A stretch of 64,000 bases of DNA from Robertmurraya sp. FSL R5-0851 (lineage in GTDB: Bacteria; Bacillota; Bacilli; Bacillales; Cytobacillaceae), in assembly GCF_038002965.1 (NCBI RefSeq), contig NZ_JBBOOE010000001.1:3329001-3393000 (forward strand). The letters are read 5' to 3'. The notes beneath the pieces were generated by a model. It made no database searches. It had not been told where the DNA came from and worked only from the letters and a program-made list of their open reading frames with translations. This document shows positions 57,888 through 64,000 of the stretch, piece after piece; the stretch's first letter is position 1, and the number at the start of each line of letters is the position of its first letter. The translations under genes were made by a program, and so were the position numbers.

Positions 57888-58943
57888 TTAGCTTTGGGCT
57901 CCCTCGTTACTTTGAGCTGCGGCTGCCGCTGCAGCTTGTTTTTTTTGTCTTTCAATTTCCTCTATACGTGTAACGACGTACTCAGAATTTTTTAATAACC
58001 AAAATTGCTTCTGTAGTCTTTGAACAAACTTTCTTTCATTTCTTTCTTTTGACTTATAATACTCTTCCACTACCCTTAATATGGGACCGGGATGGGCAAA
58101 ATAACTTAGTAATAGAAGTATTTCGTCATCTTTTAATGGAAAGTACTTTAAATACACATATAACCAGTCTATGCAGTCATCACAATGTTTTGGGAATGTA
58201 TTTAACAGTCTTGATAAGAAAGGTAATATATCATGAATGGCCGCTCCTTCTCTACTGTCTTCGAGGTTAGTAAAATATCCATATCCTCTATCATCATAAA
58301 GAAAATGCTCAGAGGAGATCTTTCCATGAACCACGACCGCCCTGGCTTTTGTTTCTTCCTTTGTTTGCTCAAACCATTCTTTTAGCTTGTTTTTGGAATA
58401 AGTAAGCGCTAGCCGAATGTTATTATAATACAAGCAAAACAAAAGTTCGGTAGGGGACATATATTGTTTCCCCTCACACGCCTCAACATATCCTTCAATA
58501 AATTCCGTTTCTTTTTCCCAAAGCGAAGAAATGGTACTATAATGTTCTTCTTTTTCTTTAGGATCAATAGTCACTTCGTGAAGGGACAATGTATGAAGCC
58601 TTGCTAGCTCCCGAAAAAGCTGTTGATTTCTTTCATTTCTGTTTTCTTTCTCTTCATTTGGCAACCAAGGCATCAGGTAATATAATTCTTGATTATGCAA
58701 AACCGCATAGCGCCCATCAACCGTTGGATAAACAGGAACAATACGATTGTAGCCTTTCTGATATAAGTATTGGATATGGCGAATAAAATCCGTTCCATGT
58801 TTAGGAGATATCTTTTTTAAAGCAAAAATTCCTTTATCACTATAAATACGAAAAATTTTCCCAAATCGCTCAATAAAGTGTGGCTTAACTCCATAATTTT
58901 TTAACACCGGCTCCATTTGCTGCAAATAATTAATATTCGACAA
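57888..58943 (-). CDS. ysxE: Spore coat-associated protein kinase-like YsxE
   Basis: The 351-residue protein belongs to the CotS/YsxE/YutH family with an APH-like fold. It contains the kinase catalytic-loop region AVVVHGKISSEHFLYDD, where the Brenner Asp is replaced by Lys-Ile-Ser-type residues (H-G-K rather than H-G-D), and YFTNLEDSREG in place of the DFD motif, so it is probably a pseudokinase. It ends in an Ala-rich tail. The start is TTG. The order spoVID-ysxE follows B. subtilis, where YsxE is a coat protein dependent on SpoVID and SafA. The loss of catalytic residues contrasts with the kinase-like gene next to safA. Confidence 0.88.
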   Translation of the reverse strand: MSNINYLQQMEPVLKNYGVKPHFIERFGKIFRIYSDKGIFALKKISPKHGTDFIRHIQYLYQKGYNRIVPVYPTVDGRYAVLHNQELYYLMPWLPNEEKENRNERNQQLFRELARLHTLSLHEVTIDPKEKEEHYSTISSLWEKETEFIEGYVEACEGKQYMSPTELLFCLYYNNIRLALTYSKNKLKEWFEQTKEETKARAVVVHGKISSEHFLYDDRGYGYFTNLEDSREGAAIHDILPFLSRLLNTFPKHCDDCIDWLYVYLKYFPLKDDEILLLLSYFAHPGPILRVVEEYYKSKERNERKFVQRLQKQFWLLKNSEYVVTRIEEIERQKKQAAAAAAAQSNEGAQS

Positions 58944-58957
58944 GGAGGCTCAACCCT

Positions 58958-59003
58958 TCCATAAAAACAACAAGGGCAGGAGTATTCACCTGCCCAATGG
59001 TTG
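58958..59003 (-). terminator. Hairpin terminator downstream of spoVID
   Basis: AACAACC...GGGCAGG and CCTGCCC...TTGTTGTTTTT form an extended stem on the minus strand after the spoVID stop. Partial read-through to ysxE is possible. Confidence 0.65.
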
Positions 59004-59008
59004 TTCTT

Positions 59009-60529
59009 CTATTTATGGGCAATAGGAATAGGTATATAAAGAACTTGCCCTTCGTATATATCTTGATTTAACTCAAGATGGTTTACCTTAAGTAATTGTT
59101 GTACAGGTACTTCGTAACGTGACGCTAATTGTTCGATCGTTTCTCCGCTTTGGACGATGGCTACACGAAGTTTTGTTAAATCTTCCGTCTCCTCTTTTCG
59201 AGCAAAAAACTCAGTTAAAGACATTCCCTTTTTTGAAGACTTCTTTTTCTTTACCTTAGGCTGAGGTGGTGAAGAAGAAGATTCTTCTTCCACTTCTGGT
59301 TGGGTTTCTACTTGTGGCTGTATCTCGGCTTCTGGAACAGGCTGAAGCTCAACCTCTGCTGCCTCTTCCACCACTTCTTCAACAACCTCTTGGGGTGCTT
59401 CACTTCGAGCTGCTGAAAAAGTAATTTCAGGTTCCTTTGCTTCGTTTACAGGAAGTTGTGGAGCTTCAAATAATTCAGTTGACTTATTTATAGAAACCAC
59501 TTTTTCCTCTGTATCATCCGCTGATTTTCTCGCTTCCACAGCGAAAGGTTCATACTCATGATCTAATATGATTGGTTCCTCTTGTTCTTCTGTACGTTGC
59601 TCATGTGACCATTCAATATGGTCTTCTATCTCATCAACTGTTGCTTCTCGGTTTGCAACCTCAAGTTGAAATTCTTCCACTTCTGGTTGGGTTTCTACTT
59701 GTGGCTGTATCTCGGCTTCTGGAACAGGCTGAAGCTCAACCTCTGCTGCCTCTTCCACCACTTCTTCAACAACCTCTTGGGGTGCTTCACTTCGAGCTGC
59801 TGAAAAAGTAATTTCAGGTTCCTTTGCTTCGTTTACAGGAAGTTGTGGAGCTTCAAATAATTCAGTTGACTTATTTATAGAAACCACTTTTTCCTCTGTA
59901 TCATCCGCTGATTTTCTCGCTTCCACAGCGAAAGGTTCATACTCATGATCTAATATGATTGGTTCCTCTTGTTCTTCTGTACGTTGCTCATGTGACCATT
60001 CAATATGGTCTTCTATCTCATCAACTGTTGCTTCTCGGTTTGCAACCTCAAGTTGAAATTCTTCCACTTCTGTTTCTTCATGTGCAGGTTTATGCTGCTG
60101 ATCTCCATAAAGACCTGTTATTGTTAAATCGGCAGTTAATTTCATACAGCTTCTTTCTTGAAAAAGATAATCAAAGCTTTCCACTTCTACATAGATGTCA
60201 TTTATGCTTTGAATACGGTTATTAGGAATGGTTATATCTACTGGAAAACGATGTGAGAACTCATAGAGTCCCTCTTCCCTCTCCTCCACATGATGAACAA
60301 ACTTCGGAGCAGTAAACAAATCCTCCTCCTCACTAGAACCATCATTGTAACGTTGATATTCACCTGTTAATTCTAATGCACCTTGAATGGTGACATATTG
60401 TTCGTTTTCATGAATCGTAATATTTGGAGCAAGCGAAATAGAAACTAACTCCTCTACTTCCTGTCCCTTTTGAAACCACACCGATTCTTCCAATGAAAAT
60501 CGTAAACACGACTCGTTACCTTGAGACAA
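59009..60529 (-). CDS. spoVID: Stage VI sporulation protein D (SpoVID)
   Basis: SpoVID is the morphogenetic protein that lets coat layers encase the spore. The 506-residue protein has the conserved N-terminal domain (LSQGNESCLRFSLEESVWF, ALELTGEYQRY), a long acidic Glu/Pro/Val-rich middle that is internally duplicated, a basic KKKKSSKKG stretch and a C-terminal LysM domain (AIVQSGETIEQLASRYEVPV to EGQVLYIPIPI). The start is TTG after AAAGGAGGAG. A sigma-E-like promoter lies upstream. It lies between hemL and ysxE as in B. subtilis. Confidence 0.93.
   Translation of the reverse strand: MSQGNESCLRFSLEESVWFQKGQEVEELVSISLAPNITIHENEQYVTIQGALELTGEYQRYNDGSSEEEDLFTAPKFVHHVEEREEGLYEFSHRFPVDITIPNNRIQSINDIYVEVESFDYLFQERSCMKLTADLTITGLYGDQQHKPAHEETEVEEFQLEVANREATVDEIEDHIEWSHEQRTEEQEEPIILDHEYEPFAVEARKSADDTEEKVVSINKSTELFEAPQLPVNEAKEPEITFSAARSEAPQEVVEEVVEEAAEVELQPVPEAEIQPQVETQPEVEEFQLEVANREATVDEIEDHIEWSHEQRTEEQEEPIILDHEYEPFAVEARKSADDTEEKVVSINKSTELFEAPQLPVNEAKEPEITFSAARSEAPQEVVEEVVEEAAEVELQPVPEAEIQPQVETQPEVEEESSSSPPQPKVKKKKSSKKGMSLTEFFARKEETEDLTKLRVAIVQSGETIEQLASRYEVPVQQLLKVNHLELNQDIYEGQVLYIPIPIAHK
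59287..60060 (-). repeat. Perfect 387-nt tandem duplication within spoVID
   Basis: Two adjacent copies, 59287-59673 and 59674-60060, each encode the same 129 residues (VEEFQLEVANREATVDEIED to PQVETQPEVE). I find no base difference by eye between them. The length is divisible by three so the frame is kept. Confidence 0.93.
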
Positions 60530-60578
60530 AGCGACTCCTCCTTTCATTTCCTATACGTTTAATCACTATGTCATTATC

Positions 60579-60608
60579 ACTCTATGAACTAGTGAATATT
60601 TTTATGAA
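60579..60608 (-). promoter_or_regulatory. Candidate sigma-E promoter of spoVID
   Basis: On the minus strand TTCATAA (-35) is followed after 15 bases by CATAGAGT (-10), which resembles the sigma-E consensus with the right spacing. spoVID is sigma-E controlled in B. subtilis. By-eye call only. Confidence 0.45.
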
Positions 60609-60639
60609 TAAAAGTAATCGCAAAGAGCGTGTTTACATA

Positions 60640-60668
60640 AAAAAGAGACTCATTTGAGTCTCTTTTTA
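60640..60668 (-). terminator. Terminator downstream of hemL
   Basis: AAAGAGACTCAAATGAGTCTCTTTTTTA on the minus strand is a perfect stem with T-run that separates the hem operon from spoVID. Confidence 0.9.
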
Positions 60669-60674
60669 AAATAA

Positions 60675-61961
60675 TCATTTTAGCTTTGAAAAGGCAATGT
60701 CGATTGCTTGAATCGTTTTTCCAATATCTTTGTTACTGTGTGCTGTGGATAGGAACATTCCTTCAAATTGGGAAGGTGGTAAGAAAACACCCTGATTCGC
60801 CATTTCTTGGTAATAAGAAGCAAAATAATCAAGATTTGAAGTTTTGGCTTGTTCGTAGTTTGTAACCGCTTCGTTAGTAAAGAAAAATCCGACCATCGAT
60901 CCAACTCGGTTGATGGTGTGGGGAATACCATGTTTTTGTGCCGCTGCTTTTATTCCTTCTTCAAGCAGTGCTGCTTTACGCGCAAACTCCTCATAATGTT
61001 CAGGTGTAAGTTGGCTAAGTGTTTCTAATCCTGCAGTCATGGCAAGAGGATTTCCAGAAAGTGTTCCAGCCTGGTAGATCGGGCCACTTGGTGCAATTTG
61101 CTCCATGATTTCTGCCCTTCCTCCATAAGCTCCAACAGGTAGCCCACCACCGATAACTTTTCCAAGACATGTTAAATCAGGAGTGATGCCAAAATACCCT
61201 TGTGCACAGTTGTAACCCACCCTAAAACCAGTCATTACTTCATCAAATATCAAAAGTGCTCCATATTGCGTAGTAATATCTCTAAGCCCCTCTAAAAATC
61301 CAGGTTGTGGTAAAACCACCCCCATATTTCCTGCAACAGGTTCTACTATGATTCCAGCAATATCATCCCCAAATTGCTCAAACGCATAGCGAACACTTTC
61401 CAAATCATTATAAGGAACTGTAATGGTATTTTTTGCGACCCCTTCTGGAACCCCAGGGCTATCAGGAAGACCCAAAGTTGCCACACCGGATCCTGCTTTA
61501 ATTAATAAAGAATCACCGTGACCATGGTAACAACCTTCAAATTTTAAGATTTTATTTCTCCCCGTATATCCACGAGCTAGGCGCAATGCACTCATGGTAG
61601 CTTCCGTTCCTGAGGAAACCATACGAACGATTTCAATAGACGGCACTCTTTCTTTCACTAAATTTGCTAATTTCGTTTCAATTAAACTAGGAGCACCGAA
61701 GCTTGTACCAAGTTCTGCGACCTTTTTAATCGCTTCAACAACACGATCATTTGCATGCCCCAAGATTAATGGTCCCCAAGACAACACATAGTCAATATAT
61801 TCGTTTCCATCTATATCATAAATTTTAGAGCCTTTTCCTCTCTCCATAAAAATAGGATCCATTTTAACGGATTTAAACGCACGAACAGGACTGTTTACTC
61901 CACCAGGCATGAGTGTTTTTGCTTCAGCGAAAGCTTCAATAGATTTAGAATAAGAGCGCAT
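60675..61961 (-). CDS. hemL: Glutamate-1-semialdehyde 2,1-aminomutase
   Basis: HemL converts glutamate-1-semialdehyde to 5-aminolevulinate in the C5 haem pathway. The 428-residue PLP enzyme has [38 protein letters not shown], the [15 protein letters not shown] loop and the PLP lysine in [19 protein letters not shown]. The ATG of MRSYSKS follows ACGAGGG; seven more codons upstream lack a site. It is the last gene of hemC-hemD-hemB-hemL in the window. Confidence 0.97.
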   Translation of the reverse strand: MRSYSKSIEAFAEAKTLMPGGVNSPVRAFKSVKMDPIFMERGKGSKIYDIDGNEYIDYVLSWGPLILGHANDRVVEAIKKVAELGTSFGAPSLIETKLANLVKERVPSIEIVRMVSSGTEATMSALRLARGYTGRNKILKFEGCYHGHGDSLLIKAGSGVATLGLPDSPGVPEGVAKNTITVPYNDLESVRYAFEQFGDDIAGIIVEPVAGNMGVVLPQPGFLEGLRDITTQYGALLIFDEVMTGFRVGYNCAQGYFGITPDLTCLGKVIGGGLPVGAYGGRAEIMEQIAPSGPIYQAGTLSGNPLAMTAGLETLSQLTPEHYEEFARKAALLEEGIKAAAQKHGIPHTINRVGSMVGFFFTNEAVTNYEQAKTSNLDYFASYYQEMANQGVFLPPSQFEGMFLSTAHSNKDIGKTIQAIDIAFSKLK

Positions 61962-61985
61962 AAGTATCCCTCGTTTCATCAAGTA

Positions 61986-62963
61986 TTATTTTTCTTTTAA
62001 CCATCTTGCTGCATCTTTGGCATGATAAGTGATAATAAGGTCCGCACCTGCTCTTTTCATACCTGTTAGCATTTCCATTACAATATTTTTTTCATCAATC
62101 CACCCGTTTTGAGCCGCAGCTTTAACCATGGAATACTCCCCACTCACATTATAAACCACAACAGGCAAGTGAAAATTGTTTTTTATATCACGTACAATAT
62201 CCAAGTATGGCATTCCAGGCTTCACAATAAGGAAGTCTGCTCCTTCCTGAACATCTGAATTTGCTTCTCTTAAGCCTTCCATTCGATTGGCTGGATCCAT
62301 TTGATACGTTTTACGGTCCCCAAATTGAGGTGTGCTCTCAGCCGCTTCACGAAATGGTCCATAAAAAGAAGAAGCATATTTCACAGCATATGACATAATA
62401 GGTATATCCTCAAACCCTGCCTCATCTAATCCTGCTCTTATGGCCGCAACAAATCCATCCATCATATTTGAAGGAGCTATAATATCTGCTCCTGCTTTTG
62501 CTTGGCTAACTGCGGTATCAGCTAATAATTTTAGTGATGGATCATTTAATACTTTCCCACCCTCGATCACTCCACAGTGGCCATGACTAGTATATTCACA
62601 TAAGCAGGTGTCCGCAATAACAACGATATGAGGATACTGTTCTTTAATCACTCTAGTCGCTTCTTGTACAATTCCATGATCATGGAATGCACCCGTACCG
62701 CACTCATCTTTTTCATTTGGGATTCCAAATAAAAGGACGCTTGGAATCCCAAGTGCTGCTACTTCATCCATTTCAATTTTCAATTGATCTAATGATAGTT
62801 GAAAAACCCCTGGCATAGATTGAATGGCATTTTTTATATTTTCACCTTCTACTACAAAAATTGGATATACCAAATCTTCAAGGTGTAAGTGGTTTTCGCG
62901 AACCATTGTGCGTAATGTTGCAGAAGATCGTAAACGACGGTGACGAGAAAATGATTGATTCAT
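61986..62963 (-). CDS. hemB: Delta-aminolevulinic acid dehydratase (porphobilinogen synthase)
   Basis: HemB joins two ALA molecules into porphobilinogen. The 325 residues have the zinc-type Cys site [20 protein letters not shown] and the two Schiff-base lysines in [17 protein letters not shown] and [17 protein letters not shown]. It overlaps the hemD stop by four bases (ATGA). Confidence 0.98.
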   Translation of the reverse strand: MNQSFSRHRRLRSSATLRTMVRENHLHLEDLVYPIFVVEGENIKNAIQSMPGVFQLSLDQLKIEMDEVAALGIPSVLLFGIPNEKDECGTGAFHDHGIVQEATRVIKEQYPHIVVIADTCLCEYTSHGHCGVIEGGKVLNDPSLKLLADTAVSQAKAGADIIAPSNMMDGFVAAIRAGLDEAGFEDIPIMSYAVKYASSFYGPFREAAESTPQFGDRKTYQMDPANRMEGLREANSDVQEGADFLIVKPGMPYLDIVRDIKNNFHLPVVVYNVSGEYSMVKAAAQNGWIDEKNIVMEMLTGMKRAGADLIITYHAKDAARWLKEK

Positions 62964-63745
62964 TTGTTCTCCCTCTTTCTTATTAGTTTCATAACACTTT
63001 GTAACATCTGATCAATTGTGTATGTATCTGGCATGGCATCTACACGTAACCCAAAAGCATTAGCCCGTTGAAGAGTAACAGGTCCAATACAAATGATCAA
63101 ACAATGATCAATAGTTGATAATAAATTCATTTCATTCACTACAGCCATAAAATGATCCACTGTTGAAGGGCTAGTAAAACTTATGATATCTAACTTCTTT
63201 TCTGTTAGCGCCTTCACCAACGCGTCCCGACTACTGTCTGGAAAAAACGTTTCGTATATAACTAGTTCATCCACATGGGCTCCCTTTTTTTCAAGGTTGG
63301 TAGAAATAAGTTCTCTAGCTAAATTCCCTTTAGGAATGAAAACGGTCGTTCCTTCACTAATATAAGGGGAGAATTCTTCAACAAATGCTTCAGCCACATA
63401 TTCTTTGGGCTTAAAATCAACTGTTACCCCTTTTCTCACTAAGGCTTCCTCTGTTTTTTCACCGATAACAGCAATCTTTATATTGTTGAGAACGGTCGGG
63501 TTAATATCAAAGGTAAAGAATGTTTCAACTGTCACATTACTAGTAAAAATAATCCAATCATATTTATGTAGTTTTTTATCCAGGAGGATAGGCAGACTGG
63601 TTGAAGCAACGGGTCGAAAGGAAATAAGAGGGATTTCCACTGGAATCCCCCCGTATTTCTTGACTAAATCTGAAAATGGTTTGGCATGCTTTTTTCCTCT
63701 AGGAATAAGAACCTTCATTCCGTTGAGAGAGTACTCATCACTCAT
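62960..63745 (-). CDS. hemD: Uroporphyrinogen-III synthase
   Basis: HemD closes hydroxymethylbilane to uroporphyrinogen III. The 261-residue protein has the two-domain HemD fold with variable sequence, including [35 protein letters not shown] and [17 protein letters not shown]. Overlaps of four bases with hemC and with hemB give a tightly coupled operon. Assignment rests on these motifs and the conserved hemC-D-B-L order. Confidence 0.95.
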   Translation of the reverse strand: MSDEYSLNGMKVLIPRGKKHAKPFSDLVKKYGGIPVEIPLISFRPVASTSLPILLDKKLHKYDWIIFTSNVTVETFFTFDINPTVLNNIKIAVIGEKTEEALVRKGVTVDFKPKEYVAEAFVEEFSPYISEGTTVFIPKGNLARELISTNLEKKGAHVDELVIYETFFPDSSRDALVKALTEKKLDIISFTSPSTVDHFMAVVNEMNLLSTIDHCLIICIGPVTLQRANAFGLRVDAMPDTYTIDQMLQSVMKLIRKRENK

Positions 63746-64000
63746 TCACTATCAAGCTCCACTTTCACCGCGTCAATTAGTGCCTTTCCTCCGTTTGCAA
63801 TCAGCATGTCTGCCACTTGCAGTCCTAACTTTTCAGGATCTTGTCCACTTGCTGATTCCTTTATTATGGTTTTCCCATCTGGAGTTGCTACCAGCCCTGT
63901 AAGCGAGATATCACCGTTTTCTTCAACTTTTGCATAACCAGCAATCGGGACCTGACAGCCGCCTTCCATCTTTTGGAGAAAAACTCTCTCAGCTGTCACT
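63742..64000 (-). CDS. hemC: Porphobilinogen deaminase HemC, 5' part outside the window
   Basis: Only the last about 85 residues are present. They start ...[20 protein letters not shown], which includes the Cys of EGGCQVP that carries the dipyrromethane cofactor, followed by the C-terminal domain ([20 protein letters not shown]). HemC polymerises four porphobilinogens to hydroxymethylbilane. The apparent GTG at the window edge is not the start. Confidence 0.95.
   Translation of the reverse strand, partial: VTAERVFLQKMEGGCQVPIAGYAKVEENGDISLTGLVATPDGKTIIKESASGQDPEKLGLQVADMLIANGGKALIDAVKVELDSE

Noticed and set aside
59572..60225. Plus-strand ORFs opposite spoVID
   Set aside because: They occur twice because of the duplication and are shadows of the acidic coding sequence.

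Overview
This window is a chromosomal segment of a low-GC, endospore-forming Firmicute of the Bacillaceae. Gene content and order closely follow the Bacillus subtilis region from the yrvN/rarA–hisS cluster through secDF, ruvAB, safA, the nad genes, obg/spo0B, minCD/mreBCD and valS to hemL–hemC. Sporulation genes (spoVB, bofC, safA, coxA-like, spo0B, spoIVFA/FB, spoIIB, spoVID, ysxE) are scattered throughout. It is not B. subtilis itself: a Rne/Rng-type ribonuclease sits beside rplU, a CDF cation transporter lies between secDF and recJ, and a membrane GAF-GGDEF diguanylate cyclase occupies the slot where B. subtilis has comC. Almost everything is on the minus strand. No tRNA, rRNA, prophage, IS element or CRISPR array was seen.

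Layout. 1-8 kb: rarA 3' part, tcdA, 6S RNA, aspS/hisS behind a T-box leader, small yrzK, and an SH3b amidase. 8-20 kb: dtd-relA-apt-recJ, CDF transporter, secDF, comN, spoVB, DUF421 and a TIGR04086 protein. 20-26 kb: yajC-tgt-queA-DUF2905-ruvB-ruvA-bofC. 26-35 kb: the spore genes coxA-like/kinase-like/safA, then nadBCA divergent from nifS-nadR. 34-46 kb: pheA-pheB-obg, spo0B, rpmA-prp-rplU, ribonuclease G, spoIVFAB, minCD, mreBCD. 46-50 kb: radC and maf. 50-58 kb: spoIIB, diguanylate cyclase, folC, and valS with a T-box. 58-64 kb: ysxE, spoVID, and hemLBDC (hemC runs off the end).

The most unusual feature is in radC. The gene is split by a 1845-nt group II intron whose ends, domain V, domain VI with bulged adenosine and EBS1/IBS1 pairing can all be read. 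The intron sits exactly inside the JAMM metal-binding motif of RadC, between HNHPSG and DPTPSKED, so only splicing yields a catalytic-type protein. Its ORF keeps a recognisable maturase layout but has lost the reverse-transcriptase aspartates (YADD to EVDH, and the motif A Asp) and has no endonuclease domain. This looks like an immobilised, splicing-only intron kept in a housekeeping gene just upstream of mreBCD-minCD.

Other points of interest are a perfect 387-nt tandem duplication in spoVID, a repeat-rich safA, a CotS-type kinase-like gene directly after each of the two LysM spore morphogenetic genes, a likely AUC start codon on the TIGR04086 gene, and NAD-operon control by an operator-like palindrome between divergent promoters.
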